A stretch of 64,000 nucleotides of DNA, from assembly GCA_001931905.2 (NCBI GenBank), contig MSJI02000659.1, positions 1-64,000 of the forward strand. Direction: 5' to 3'. The notes under the pieces were generated by a model that was not told the origin of the DNA, ran no database searches, and saw nothing but the letters and a program-made list of their open reading frames with translations. The translations under genes were made by a program, and so were the position numbers. Every line of letters begins with the position of its first letter. Position 1 is the stretch's first letter. This DNA is from Cladosporium sp. IMV 00045. Its lineage: Eukaryota > Ascomycota > Dothideomycetes > Cladosporiales > Cladosporiaceae. This document shows positions 10,948-23,070 of the stretch, piece by piece.

Positions 10948-11597
10948 GAAGTCCGGCTGCCTTCAAGCATTCTGAAGTCGTGGGCCCTACATGGACTCAC
11001 GGTCTCAAGTTTGGAACTCTGGCCCGATAAAGTCTTTCATCATGCCTGCGGATACCCGTACCGCTGGCTCTCTGATCTCTTGGACACTCCCTCTTGTGGA
11101 TTGTAAGATACTATCGTGGTCATACTTCACCATGAGACCGCATCCCCTTTAATACCTGGATTGCCACAAACGCATCAAGTCGCTCTGTCGAAATACCGGT
11201 CGTTGCTTGGGGATTGGATCACTCAAAGGCCTCCGATGGGTGCAGCCAATCGAACCCACTCCAGACCGCTCGCGGGACAGCGAGTCAGCCGTGGCAGGCT
11301 TTGCGCACGGAAACCAGACCAAGGCACAACAAACGCAATACATCAGCGTGGACAATCCATGCAGAGGTGCTTTGCGAAGTGTCGGTTTTTGTGCCAAGAA
11401 CAATATGCATTGCTGTCGCAACCGTGTGACGATCGAATAATCACCTCTCCCAGGATCTTTTGTACTTCACCAACATGGAACTTCGCCGCCAACGGGGCGT
11501 CTCCAAGCATCGCACCAAAGTAGTTGCTTCATAAACCAACCAGCCAGCCAGCTCCACATGGTCCTCACAACCATTGGACGTTCCTTCACGTTCCAAA
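10948..11597. other. Intergenic, no gene recognised
   Basis: 650 bp between the JmjC gene and the tRNA-Asp gene. Open frames here are short, overlap one another on both strands and show no domain. Nothing else is visible. Confidence 0.5.
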
Positions 11598-11684
11598 TCC
11601 TCAATGGTCTAGTGGCTATGATTTCCGCTTGTCATTCACACCGACGAGCCGCGGGAGACCAGGGTTCGATTCCCTGTTGGGGAG
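11598..11684 (+). tRNA. tRNA-Asp (anticodon GTC) with a 15-nt intron
   Basis: Acceptor arms TCCTCAA and TTGGGGA pair with one T-G pair, followed by discriminator G. Anticodon stem TCCGC/GCGGG encloses TTGTCA with anticodon GTC, then about 15 nt of intron before the last loop base. T arm is CAGGG-TTCGATT-CCCTG. Total 87 nt with intron. It partly overlaps a meaningless open frame on the same strand. Confidence 0.92.
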
Positions 11685-12016
11685 AGCTCATGTGTTCATG
11701 ACATCTCTTACTATCATCCAAGTCTTCCGGTGCTGGCTAACCAGCATCGTTCACTATAATTTTGCTTTTTGGTCCTTGGCGTGTGTTATGGATTGGGTTT
11801 GCCGAATTCTGGGTCGGCAGTGTGAAGTTGGTCAGAGGTGGTTATTTTTTGCGTTGAACATATGGCGAATGCATGCATTTAACATTAGCCCAAGGCACGT
11901 CGTGAGTGTACTGATAGATCTCAGATCAACGAATGTGCACAAATTCACAGCAATGTCGTCTTCGAGGAATCTATCTACCACAAGATAATAATCTTCTAAA
12001 TTACGCCACCTCGAAT
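11685..12016. other. Intergenic, no gene recognised
   Basis: About 330 bp between the tRNA-Asp gene and the 3' end of RIX7. It is AT-richer than its surroundings and should contain the tRNA terminator and the RIX7 polyadenylation region. I see no gene. Confidence 0.5.
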
Positions 12017-14164
12017 CTACAGCCCGCGCGAGAACTTGTCCCGCAGCTTATAATACTTCTCCATACTTGACACACTGCCCTTGATAGCCTGCATGGCAAA
12101 CTCAAAGTCCTCCTTCTCAACCTTGCTCGCCTGCCTCTTGAGCGCATGTTGACCCGCCTTTCTAATCAGACTCTCAAGATCCGCACCACTGTAACCATGA
12201 CAAGCGTCGAGTTTCGCCAGCTCGCAAAACTCGGTCGGAATCGGCTTGTTCCTGATCAAAGCCTTGAGAATCTCCACACGTTCTTGCGCGCCCGGCAAGT
12301 CGACGAACAGGCGCGTTTCGAGTCGACCGGGCCGCATCATGGCGTCGTCGATGATGTCCGGACGATTCGTCGCGCCGATCACGTAGATGCCAGCGCGGGC
12401 GTCGAGACCGTCCAGCTCGGTGAGAAGCATGTTGACGACGCGGCTGGAGGCTTCCGAAGCGGAATCGTCACGGCGTGGAACCAGGGCGTCGAGTTCGTCG
12501 AAGAAAATCACGCAAGGCATGCTAGAGCGAGCGCGCATGAAGACGCGGCGCACTGCGGCTTCGGACTCTCCGACGTATTTGTTGATGAGTTCGGGGCCTT
12601 TGATAGAGATGAAGTTGGCTTTGCTCTCTGCTGCCACGGCTTTGGCGAGAAGTGTTTTACCGCAACCGGGAGGACCCCAGAGGAGGACGCCTGTGGGTGG
12701 ACTGATACCGATTGCGGAGTAGCGCTCGGGGTTCTTGATAGGGTCGACGATGGCAAACTGCAATTCTTCGCGGACGGTGGCAAGAGCGCCGATGTCGTCC
12801 CAGGAGACGTCTGGGATGGTTGCGAACCCTTCTCGCTTGCTTGATGGGATGATGGTAGGGAGGACGGCATTAAAGGCGGCCATCGTAATGGCTGTCTGTT
12901 CGAAGCCTGGGGGTTCAGGAATGTCGTTTCTTTTCGCTGTACTGATCAGGCGCATAATAGACTGTGCTGTTGGGGTGATTTCCTTGTCGCCATCTAGATC
13001 CATCGTTTGTTCTAAGTCTGCGGCCTGCCTTTCAAGAGCCTCTCGATATTGTGCCATTTGCCAGGAGCCTGCCTTTCCTGCAAGATCCTTCAGATCGGCT
13101 CCAACGAAACCAGCTGTACGTTTCGCAAGGGAACCGAAATCCACATCCGGTGCGAGCAGAAGGCCCCTAGTTTGTGCTCTCATAATCGAAGCGCGAACCT
13201 TCTCATTGGGGACACCGATGTTTATCTCAGTGTCGAAGCGGCCTCCACGTCTCAGTGCAGGATCAAGAGAGTCGGGACGGTTTGTTGCTGCGAGGACAAT
13301 GACTGGTCTCTCTTTGTCCCGGTCAAGCTCGTCCATGGATACCAGGAGTTGGGCGACAATTCTCTTCTCCATCTGGCTTTGGCTGGACTCGCGTTTAGGA
13401 GCTATCGCATCGATCTCATCAATGAAGAGGAGACAGGGTGCGTGCTTTTTGGCCTCCTCAAAGCGCTCTCTAACACCCTTCTCAGATTCACCACTCATGC
13501 CAGACACGATTGAGGGTCCGAGAATTTCGATGAAAGGCACTCCAATTGCAGCGGCGAATGCTCTTGAGATGACGGTTTTGCCACAGCCTGGAGGTCCATG
13601 CAAGAGGATACCTCGTGGTACGCTGACATTGGTTTCGATGTATTTGCGTGGTCGGAGAAGAGGAAGTACTAGTAATTCCTTCATTTGTTGGAGTACATCT
13701 TCGACGCCGCCGATGTCAAAGAGGCTAATGTCGCCAGGTGGCGTCACAGAAACCTTCTCGGTCTTTTGGCGTTTAGGTAGGGCTTCTCCATTCGCTGCTC
13801 TTCGTTTCTTCGAGCCCGCTTCGTCCGCAGGAGGACTGGGAGCCCTTGAAGGCCCTGAAGATAGATTTGCCCTCAAGCTACGGTTCATGACGTCGACTTC
13901 GGGGGCAGGCTTTGCAGCAAGTTCCTTCTCAAGTGCAGCCTCAGAGTCGTCTCCAGAGTCCTCGGGTACGCCACGAAAGTCCAGACACCTTTCCAGGGAT
14001 TGCTGTAGGACTTTCTTCGGCTTGCGTTTGATGCTGGAATTTGAGCGCTGAATGGCTGTATACAGACTGTCCACGTCCGCAGGCACACCGTTTTCCAGGA
14101 ACTTGCCAACGGCAATATTAACGTCGTTGTCGAGCGCACCGATCAGTCTCCCAGGCTTAGACAT
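12017..14164 (-). CDS. RIX7: Rix7/NVL-type AAA+ ATPase for 60S ribosome biogenesis
   Basis: A single exon of 715 residues. N-terminal 90 residues form the nucleolin-like winged helix seen in Rix7/NVL (LIGALDNDVNIAVGKFLENG), followed by a Lys/Arg linker (SKKRRAANGEALPKRQK) that can act as a nuclear signal. Two AAA modules follow: D1 with Walker A GPPGCGKTV near residue 190 and Walker B CLLFIDEIDA; D2 with Walker A GPPGCGKTLLA near residue 500 and Walker B CVIFFDELDALVPRR. Arginine-finger regions DPALRRGGRFD and DAMMRPGRLETR are intact. Rix7 strips Nsa1/Mak16 from pre-60S particles in the nucleolus. The family length is usually 700-850, so this one is compact. Head-to-head with VPS20. Confidence 0.95.
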   Translation of the reverse strand: MSKPGRLIGALDNDVNIAVGKFLENGVPADVDSLYTAIQRSNSSIKRKPKKVLQQSLERCLDFRGVPEDSGDDSEAALEKELAAKPAPEVDVMNRSLRANLSSGPSRAPSPPADEAGSKKRRAANGEALPKRQKTEKVSVTPPGDISLFDIGGVEDVLQQMKELLVLPLLRPRKYIETNVSVPRGILLHGPPGCGKTVISRAFAAAIGVPFIEILGPSIVSGMSGESEKGVRERFEEAKKHAPCLLFIDEIDAIAPKRESSQSQMEKRIVAQLLVSMDELDRDKERPVIVLAATNRPDSLDPALRRGGRFDTEINIGVPNEKVRASIMRAQTRGLLLAPDVDFGSLAKRTAGFVGADLKDLAGKAGSWQMAQYREALERQAADLEQTMDLDGDKEITPTAQSIMRLISTAKRNDIPEPPGFEQTAITMAAFNAVLPTIIPSSKREGFATIPDVSWDDIGALATVREELQFAIVDPIKNPERYSAIGISPPTGVLLWGPPGCGKTLLAKAVAAESKANFISIKGPELINKYVGESEAAVRRVFMRARSSMPCVIFFDELDALVPRRDDSASEASSRVVNMLLTELDGLDARAGIYVIGATNRPDIIDDAMMRPGRLETRLFVDLPGAQERVEILKALIRNKPIPTEFCELAKLDACHGYSGADLESLIRKAGQHALKRQASKVEKEDFEFAMQAIKGSVSSMEKYYKLRDKFSRGL

Positions 14165-14588
14165 GTCGTCCTAAAATGAGCTTGTGATTATGACATGCAA
14201 CGTTGTTGTCGCCTGCTCTGTATCTGCTCGACTTTTCCACCTATCTCCGGCAAGATCGATTCATCCAGGGTGTGAATGTGAGACGAAGAATATCTTGTCG
14301 CATCTCTATTCGGACAAACCTTCAAAAAGTTGCCCGTCCGCGCTGCCGATCGCGGAAGCGGCAGGCGGCGATGGCACGGCCCGCGGGACCTTAATTGAAC
14401 CGAGGCTCGCTGCCTCGTGCTGGCCACCTCAAGTGACATCAGCTATAGGATAACCTGACGCGCGATCAGTCACCGACGCTTGAACAATACATCGTTGTTT
14501 ATACCATTGTGTACACCACCACACCCTAGAAGCGACAGACTTCAAAGGCTTCCCGCAAGCTACTGAGCATCGCGCTTGGCTTGCCGTC
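14165..14588. other. Divergent promoter region, RIX7 / VPS20
   Basis: 424 bp separate the two ATGs. A GC-rich segment with GCGG/CCGC motifs lies near 14335-14395. No TATA box is evident, as is usual for housekeeping genes. Confidence 0.5.
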
Positions 14589-15329
14589 ATGGGTAACAGC
14601 AACAGCTCAAATAAGATCTCTGCACAGGACAAGTAGGTTCGATCAGCGCTCAAGGCATGGCTTTCGCTGAGCATGTCGCAGAGCCATCCTTGACATGAAA
14701 GTACAGCGCGACAAGCTGCAACAATACCAGAAACGAATCAAAGTCGTGACCGATCGCGAGACCGAAGTAGCACGAGAGTGCTTGCGACAAGGGCATAAAG
14801 AGAAGGCATTGCTTGCGTTACGGCGGAAGAAATACCAGGAGTCACTCTTGTCGAAAACAGATCAGCAGCTGGCGCAGCTACAAGCACTGACATCAGACGT
14901 CGAGTTCGCTTTGGTTCAGAAAGATGTCGTATTTGGGCTGCAACAGGGTACTGCTGTGTTGAAGGAGATTCACAAGGAAATCGGTGGCCTGGAGAAGGTT
15001 GAGTTGATTATGAGCGAGAGCGAGGAAGCTCAGGCATATCAGAATGTGAGTCTACCAAGCGCCTTGTCTGCCAGTGCTACCACAAGATTGACGCATGCGC
15101 ACAGGAAATCAACGAGATGCTTGGCGGGAAGATGTCGAACGAAGACGAGGACGAAGTGGAAGACGAGCTTCTGGCTATGCAGCGCGAAGCGAATGGTGTC
15201 CCCGCTATGCCGGATGCACCTACCAAGGTCCAAGAACCTATGCCTGATGTGCCGGGAGGGAATCTCCAAGCTGCAAAGGAAGAGGAGAGGGGCCAGCAAC
15301 AACGTTCCAAAGAAGCTTTGCCGGCCTGA
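14589..15329 (+). CDS. VPS20: ESCRT-III subunit Vps20 (CHMP6)
   Basis: Three exons (14589-14632, 14682-15045, 15105-15329) give 210 residues; introns are 49 and 59 bp. The first exon encodes MGNSNSSNKI, an N-myristoylation signal, which is a hallmark of Vps20/CHMP6. After it comes the basic helix DKAILDMKVQRDKLQQYQKRI and a long charged helix, then an acidic C-terminal half (SNEDEDEVEDELLAMQRE) with the autoinhibitory and MIM-like segment. Vps20 is recruited by ESCRT-II at endosomes and nucleates Snf7 polymers for multivesicular-body sorting. The short first exon would be missed by a single-frame search. Confidence 0.93.
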
Positions 15330-15838
15330 TAAATAAACTTTTGCTGTTTCACGCCTCAGATTCGGATTCGAGCTTAGATGCACCGATACCCAGATCAAAT
15401 GGACGGGAGTTTAGTGGGCGACAGACTCTGACAGTTGTTAAATTACCTGCGTAATCTTTGTGCTGCTTTCATGCCGCAAGATTCGGTATCATCCACAAGT
15501 CGAGCTGGATGGAGCACAGCCTTTGTGAATGCGCCACATGATCAAACATCACCCGCAACTGTCCGGCAACTGGCATACCTGATAAGTACTCATGGGGATT
15601 CATATGAACGAGTTGAATAGTCTTTAACGCAATTGCAATCTCCCCTGTACTCAATGCCTCAACTTCATCCTAAGACAACATACGAAGTACCGCGAAACCA
15701 GGACAAAACATCACGCTTGCCGAACAACGGACCATCTAACTCTTTCAGTAAAATCATATGGAGTTCCAGTCCATGGCTATTGAGATCGTAAAGGACCAGT
15801 TCTTCTCTCAAAGTCACGCGTTCCGTCAATGAAAGACA
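15330..15838. other. Convergent intergenic stretch
   Basis: About 500 bp between the 3' ends of VPS20 and the NACHT gene. No gene, repeat or RNA could be recognised. Confidence 0.5.
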
Positions 15839-18800
15839 TTATCTTGTCTTGTCAAGCAATCTGTTCTTCCACCTTGTGAAAAAAGCTCTGCGACGATTGT
15901 CATCTCCGGCACTGTGAGCCGCACTCGTCGAGCTTGAAGGCGAAAGCGCGGATTGATCCGCATGCAGAGAGCCATAGCCACTGTCTGAGGGTATCGCGGA
16001 CAGACTGGAGTGTTGTGACCGTGAGGGCAGTTTCACCAAAACTGTTTGCTCGTAGCCCAGAATGATCGCACCGGCGCCAAACTCATCAAAGATAGGATGA
16101 CCTCTTCTGATGGGAGGCTCATCCTTCGCGGCTTTGGCGGGTTTAGCATGCAGGGTATGCACAAGTGAAGTGCAACGTGAGGAGGGGGTTTGGCGTTCGC
16201 ATTGACATCTGGCAAAGCTGGAACGAGCATTTTGCCAGTATGTCCCTTCAGCGAGCTGAACGGAATTATGAGTGTGTTTTGTCCAACGATCAGCGACAGT
16301 TTTGAGCACTGACATCGGTGCAACAAGATAGTCCCGCCCTTCCGTGATTGCGGATGCCAAACCGCAACCACTTTTCCCTCCCTCATCTGCTGCTGCCTGT
16401 GGCTGAATCAATGCACCAAAATCAGCGCCAAACAGATTGATAGAATCCAGTCGTGTTGCCAACGACAACCACACTTGTGCCGGATCCCCGACTTTGATAC
16501 GCTTTGGATCTACCCAGCGTTCACCTTCAAGTATATCCACAAAATCAAATCCAATGACTTCTGATCGCTGAGCCAGCCGACTCAGGTCGACATCATTACA
16601 TCTCCGCATTGTTGAAGCTCTGTCGTACAGTTGTTCCAGATACCGGTAGTATTTCTCGGCAAGCCCTTGGAAAGTATTCCAAGACAACGTTTGCTCCAAA
16701 GTCGTCTCGTGCCGATCTTCTTGAGGCGAGTTGTAGGCGGTGGTATTCTTGCCCTTCCATTCGACGTTGGAGATGTCAAGGCAGATGCGACGAAGCTTTG
16801 ACTCGACAAGTACTTCGTAAGCCCATTGAGGCCCGTAGGAATAACTTGACTCTGCTTCTTGAACGTAACGTAGAATGTCATCCGAGCCACGTCTTGGTTC
16901 TCGTCCGGGTGACAGGTATGCTTTGCAGAAATGAAGTATCGTCGAGGCCCCATCAGCAAGCCAATGTACCTTCGTGGCCGTGTCTGAAAAGATGACGTTC
17001 CAGCGCCGTGCTTGGTCCATGCAATCTTCATACGTATTTGTTGAGAGAAATGCTGGCGTGTCTTTGACACCAACAGAGATACGCACACTGGCAGTCAAAT
17101 ATTTGCCGCCTGATATGCTCATGGCTGGATCCATCCGCACCCCAGGCTTGACTGCATCACTACTACTTCGCCAGATATCGTCGAAATTGGAATAGTCGTT
17201 TCCCGTACGCCATTTCCCTAACAAATTCACCACGTTAGTGATGTCCCCACCAAAACGCGTGGGACTAAGATTGTTCACTCACCGACTGAGAGTTCTGCAA
17301 ACGCCGTCCATCCAACGAAATGGCGAGACCCAGAAAAGAAAACTTCTTCAAGACTTGAAACTCCAGCCTGGTAGTTTCCAGTTTGGTAGGCAACCCGATC
17401 GCCATTTTCTGCGACCTGGAAATGCCAGAATATCGAGCTTCCAACTCTTTTCGCCGCCAGCGCCATGGTACTGAAACCTTTCAGCACAGGACTGCCATCG
17501 AAGATAGTCGCCCATGGGGCACGAGCCATTGTTGCGAGCATCTGGGAAGACATCTCAAGGCCAGTCTCGTCGTTATCTCTCAATGGCACCGGATACCCAA
17601 GAGCAAGTACTGGATTTCTAAACATGCTTCGCCAACAATTCGACTTCTGCTGAATATCGAAGGTCGACTTTTGGCACTTTAAAGAGAATACGATCATCTC
17701 GCCATTGTTCTCGCCAGAGACCTTGGGCTCGCATGATTCGATCGAGTCGGGCGAAGACGCAGATCTACAAGCAACTGCAAGCCAGACCAGAACCTCGGAC
17801 TTCTCGATGACCTCAAGATGGGTTCCAGAAATATGAAATGTGGAGTGCGATGCTTCTGTCATTACAGATTCGTCTTCAATGAATGTTTCGTCGGCATAGC
17901 GCTCTGCCAGCATCAAGGCTTGTTCGCCGTACAAGGGCCAGGTTTGCACAATGTATTCGTGACACGTCGTAGCGCATGGAGTAGAGGGTGACCCACAAAT
18001 CGTGATCACTGATCCAAGCGGCGGCAGCGTTGTAGCCGAGGGAAACTGCTCCTTGAGAAAATGCCTGGGATGCCGGGGAAGATTCAACTGGAGCTCAATA
18101 TCCCCAGCGGATGAGAGTCGCGTCACGTCTGGCATGGCGCTCAGAAGTGTCTCTCTTACCAAAGAAGCGGTGTTTTCTGCGTGGCCCAGCGTCATCAGTA
18201 CCCTTAGTTGCCACAAAAGCCACTTATACTCTGGAGACTGAAGGAGAAAGGCTTTGTGGCTTTCAAACTCCGTGAGAGATTCCGGGAGTGAGGAAGCCAG
18301 CGGAATGGTCTCGTTTTCTTGATCGTCCTCCTCTTCCGTGCAAGTGTCGCGGTCCGACGTTTGTGAGCATTCATCATCTCTGTCCCAGTGCTCTATCTTT
18401 TCACGGAAACCGATCCCTGTGCTTTGATGTGACAAGTCGAGAGTAGGACTTGTCTCGAACGCCCTGATCGGCAACGATATTGAGAGCTCGTGCTCGAAGA
18501 AACGATTGATGCGACTAGAGTCTCATGAGACGATGATCTGTTCAGTGGGTCATACGTGTACGTACCTGCGTGAAGTACGGACGAACATGGTAGCTCTCAA
18601 CTCACCATCATTCAGAGCTCGTGAGCTACGTATGAATGCGAAAGTCTTGAGCAGGTCGATCATTTTGGATTTGGAATCTAACAGGGCTTCAATCTGCTCT
18701 CTGCGCTGAATACGAAGCCCTGAGACGAGACAATCAGCAAAATCCTTGCCCAGTTGGTCTTTTTCATGAGATGTGAGAGTAGATTGGAAGTTTACAGAGT

Positions 18801-20865
18801 ACAGACTCCCCGCATAGTCCGCACCATCACGGGTAGAGTGCATATCGTCAAGAGATGTGGGTAAGGTCGAGTCGTATGTTGGTTCTGACATGATGTTGGT
18901 CATGGACTCGCAACTGTCTTGGTCATCGCCTCTTTCAGCGCCGGTGTCTGATCCCGACTGGTGAGCAGGTCCAATGGTGCCGATAAGGTGTCCATCCAGT
19001 GCATCTGCACGGTCGCTGAAATCAAAAAAAGAACGGCGATGCTGTGATGCAAAGGCGATATTTGGCTCGGCCGTTGATTCCAATGTGATTTCTAGCAGCT
19101 TCGTAACGCCTAGTCTTGCAAAAACGTCTGCTGTGGAGACGTACTCGCTAAATTGATGTTTCTTGTGTCTTGCAAGGACGTTGTATAGCTTCTTCCAGGG
19201 GCCAAGGACAAGAGAGTTAACAAACTCATGTTGATCGACTCCACAAGCGTGTGCCTCGTTTGCATGGTATAAAGTGTTTTCAACAGCATACTGCAAGAAC
19301 GGGTATGTGTTGATCATGCGTTGACGTAGCTCTTTGTGTTCTCGTAAGCCAGCATCTGGGAGCGGAGTTGGCAGCTTCATATGAGCGCAAAGCTCGCTCG
19401 ATAGGTATGTAAAGCAGCAACGTTTGAGTTGATCATGGCTTTTGCCAACCATGTTCGTTTGCAGGGCCGGGTCAAGGTCGGCGAGGCGTCCATCGTATTG
19501 GAAATACGTTCTGACCAGCTCGTGGATGAACCGTACTCTTGACAACCTGCCTTTGCTCAATTCGATTAGGCCCTTGGATGAGTCGAGTATGAACTTGTCG
19601 ATGTCCTTGGTTGACAATGGCGATGTCGAGCGAGCATCCGTCACCTGTGCTCCATCTACGCACTGAAGGGCGAAGTAAAGCTCCTCGCGGTTGAGAGGCC
19701 TACTGGCAAAGGCCACCCACTGCAATAGGGGCACAAGGTGTCTCGAGGATCTACCTCCTTTCACAATGTCATCGATAACTTCACCGAACCTGGATGGAAC
19801 CCCTTGCAGGCGGACTAGTAGCTTGTGTCCATTGCCACGATCCCACTCCTTGTTCAAAATGTGAATGACGAGCACAACCCACAGGAAGAGTCCTGATGCT
19901 CGCCGCTCAATCTCCTCAACCACCCTCTGATTCAACTTTCTGTCGCCGATCTTGAGGCGTCTTCGGACATACTTGGCTATGCCGTCTCCATGCCCTGGTG
20001 ACTCTTCCAGAATAACGATTTCGCCTTTTTGAAAGCTGATTCGCGGATAATGTCGGCATGCATAGCAGACGTAGAACTGTATCCCATTGGTCATCGAAAG
20101 CTCGCCGAGCTCTTCGAAGAAGGAGACCTCGTCTTGAGCGCCTTCTTCTGGGCATTCGTCCAAGGCATCGACGTAGCAAGTCAAGCGATCAGAGCCGAGA
20201 CTGCTTACTACTTCGCGGAATACATCTCGAAGGAGATGGAGGTGCCAGCCTTGTCGAAGTGCAGAGGTCGCGCGTCTCTTGCTGAGCGTCGATCGAAGGC
20301 GAGGGAGTTTGTCAAAAATCTGATACAGAAGGGACCGATACATTCCTTCCAATGACCGCCCGAGCACTCCACCGCGTGCGTTGAAGAAGAAAGATATCAC
20401 AATCTCGCCGTCTTGGCGATTCTTCTCCGCTTGGCGGAAAGCGTGCTTCATCAAGGTCGATTTGCCAGCACCAGGTTTGCTTTTGATCCAGAGGAATCCA
20501 TGGTGTTTAGGTACCATGTGCATATCCTGCCATTTGCGGTATTCTTCGCGGTCGAACAACCAATCGCAAGTGGAACCTAGGGCGGTTACTATGTTGTCGT
20601 AACGGACGTCCATTTCATCAAACATCAGGCTCTCGAGGGCTCTTTTGGTCGCGTCTGGTTCGGACGATTGAGTCCCAGATGCTGGACTCGCGACGTCTTG
20701 GGGGATCGTGATGTTCCCGAAGTATTGGTTTCCAATGACTTGGCGTACTTCTTCTTGCACTATGAGGTGCTCGTATCTTTCCTGGCAGGACCAGCCTTGT
20801 CTCGATCCTTCGGCATCATCGTCCTCATCTCTCTCGCTTTCGTGGCCTGGATTCGTGTGAGACAT
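15839..20865 (-). CDS. Large NACHT-domain STAND NTPase (fungal NLR-like)
   Basis: Three exons, 20865-18566, 18514-17283 and 17217-15839, join in frame (AG|T and G|GG) to 1636 residues; introns are 51 and 65 bp. The NACHT core has Walker A KSKPGAGKSTLMK near residue 135, Walker B-like TCYVDALDECPEE, and the following fungal signatures (FYVCYACRHYPRISF, GLFLWVVLVI, LLQWVAFASRPLNREELYFAL). The N-terminus up to about residue 70 has no effector domain I can name (acidic, EDDDAEGS). After the NACHT there is a winged-helix-like part, then about 900 residues with no ankyrin, WD or TPR periodicity that I can see; the end is Ser-rich with a basic tail. Fungal NACHT proteins act in allorecognition and immunity-like death. 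Role here is inference. Confidence 0.85.
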
Positions 20866-21928
20866 TATCGGTAAAACATCTGATCGGTCTTCTCCGTATG
20901 TCGTGTCTGGGGCTTGATGAAGAAGACAAAAAGCGGCTGGTTAGAGAAAGACGACGACTTCCATGAGAAGGCTGATGAACAGCCAAGATACATGTACCTA
21001 TGCCTGAGTCTGACGTGCATCATCAGCTCGCCTCGTGATGCCGCGTGCGAATCCAATGAAACGGCAAGTCGCAACGCCACGTGCATGCAAAGCGACCTCA
21101 GCCCACCATTGCTCTACCAATCGGGCCTTGCTCAGCTGCTTTCAACAATGTAGCCTCGAGAAAGTCAGAAGAATTCCAGCCAACACGCGCTGTTAACCTT
21201 GATCAACACAAAGATGCGCTCGCAAGGGACAAGTGGAATAGAAGCCCTACGTGGTTACGAGCCTGATCAATGAAAGTAGTCGTTTGAAAGACGCAAGCCT
21301 CCACATGCCTCTTGCTGAGCTGCCATTACCCATTCAGCCTCGAAAACTCGCAAAATGACACTCTTCTGCAATAGAATGCTCGCTGGGAGCCTTAGCCTTT
21401 ACATCTATGCGTTTGATGGAAGACAGAAACTCTTCCTTGAGGTTTGCTCGGGGTTTCATGTCCAACTAGCTTTGACGAGCCACCAACTGCACTCGCTTTT
21501 GCAACAGAACGCTCGCTGCGTGATTTGGCCAATACGGCGGTTAAGCATTTGGCAATGCATTGAAAAGGGCAAAGAACGCCAAGCTGTTGCAAGATCAAAC
21601 CTTACGCAGCCAGCTTTAGCTTCCATGGAATACCCTGTAGAAATCATAGAAACGCTTGCAACGCTCGAGTATTGCATGAACATCAATGAATACCGCGTTA
21701 GAAAATCATGGCTGTAACAGCAAGATAAGCCGCTAAACGGAATCTGCAACAGTGAGAGTAATAACACCTTCTGCATCAGAAACGAACGCATGGCGAAGTT
21801 AGGTGAAAGAAGAATACCGCCCAACCCTCAAAGACAAAACCACCCACCAACCCCCTCAAATAAACCTCAGAAAAGAATAATAATTCCCCACCTCAACCCC
21901 AGCCCCATCCCACACCCCCCTTCCCACA
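20866..21928. other. Intergenic, no gene recognised
   Basis: About 1.06 kb upstream of the NACHT gene and downstream of the Zn2Cys6 regulator. Two loosely similar segments (near 21365-21390 and 21497-21520, sharing TGCAAnAGAAnGCTCGCTG) may be an old duplication. No coding gene is convincing. Confidence 0.45.
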
Positions 21929-23033
21929 TCAAATATAACTCAACCGCACAACAACCTTCCTCTTCCCCTTCGGCCCCCTCCTATCCCTTCTCTTCGCCTC
22001 CTCAGAAGCGTCCAACTGCATGTCCGGCCCGTCCGCCCAGCACCAGCGGTCTCCGCCTTGAAAAGGATGAATCCCCGGTTGGCGCATGGAGTAGTTGCAG
22101 ACGAGGCAGACGAAGCCGATGCCGGGGCGGAAGCGGTAGCCGGAGGGTTGTGAGGTGTTGGTGGGCGGGGGTTGGTCGGTGGTTGTTGGTGCGGGTTGGG
22201 GTTGAATGGTGGTGGGGAGGGGCTGTTGGGTTTGGGTTTGGACTTGTTGCTGTGTTGTGTTGTCTGGGGTGATGGTTTGGTCTAGGAGGGGTGGTTGTTG
22301 TGGAAGGCCTGGCGGGGGTTGGTGAAGGTGTTGTAGAGGCATTTGGATCCCTGGGTGGGGCGGGGATATTGGCGCAGGCCCGATTTGGACTTGTTGCATC
22401 GGTGGTGGATGCCCGTGCGGGTGTGCGTGAGATTGCGCAGTTTGGAACTCTTGAGAGTTTGGATCCATGGTGCCTGACTGGAAGTAGTCTGGATTGACGG
22501 GCTGCCAAGACACCATTTGAGCTTGGTTGAAATCGAAGTTGTTGAGATCGCCGAGAAGCCCTTGCGGATTTACAGGAGGCATGCCATCAAACCCCATGCC
22601 TGGAACATGAAATGGCTCAAAGCCTCCGATACTTGGCTGTTGCTGTGGGGCGAAGTTTTGCGACATGTCAGGAGCTTGCTGAGTTGGTTCGAAGTCCCTT
22701 GCCCGGCCTTTTCCCTTCCCAAGGTAAGGAATTGTCTGATTGGAGTCAATCAGCTGAAGAGGATTCCCAAGAGAAGTATTCCGTCGCGGCTGTGGTGGAA
22801 GCATGGCTTGCTCGTTCGCGCCGGGTAATTGAAAGGTCTCCCAGATCATCGCGTCAGCAGCATCTTGCATGGATGATCGGCGACGACCCTGCTGATTGAA
22901 GTCCGGCAATGTGATGCCGCCTCCACGACGCCCAGTGCCCTGTTGCTGATTGCTACCGTAACCCGCAACGGCATTGCTGTCAATAATCGGAATAAAGGTT
23001 TGCTCGGGCGCCAATAGTGCCTGCTAGAGGAAG
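21929..23033 (-). CDS. Gln/Pro-rich reading frame, probable extra C-terminal exon of the adjacent Zn2Cys6 regulator
   Basis: A 361-codon open frame runs from about 23014 down to the stop at 21929, and stays open a little further upstream. It has no ATG at its start; the first one is about 48 codons in (MQDAADAMIWETF). Composition is Gln-, Pro-, Asn- and Thr-rich, like transactivation regions, ending with a Cys-containing segment (GFVCLVCNYS, DRWCWADG) and a basic tail. It begins about 40 bp after the stop of the upstream regulator, on the same strand. A GTACCG donor near 23090 with acceptor TAG or GCAG near 23030 would join the two in frame, but the donor is weak. It may instead be a separate gene with an unseen first exon. 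Confidence 0.45.
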
Positions 23034-23070
23034 AAGAAGTTTAGCGACGTTTCCACAACGAAATGTCATA

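Noticed and set aside
11524..11988. 154-codon frame over the tRNA-Asp gene
   Set aside because: It runs through a well-folded tRNA gene and has no protein-like motif.
12735..14051. 438-codon open frame antisense to RIX7
   Set aside because: It is a shadow created by codon bias of RIX7; the translation is Ser/Arg-rich without a domain, while the other strand is a perfect Rix7.
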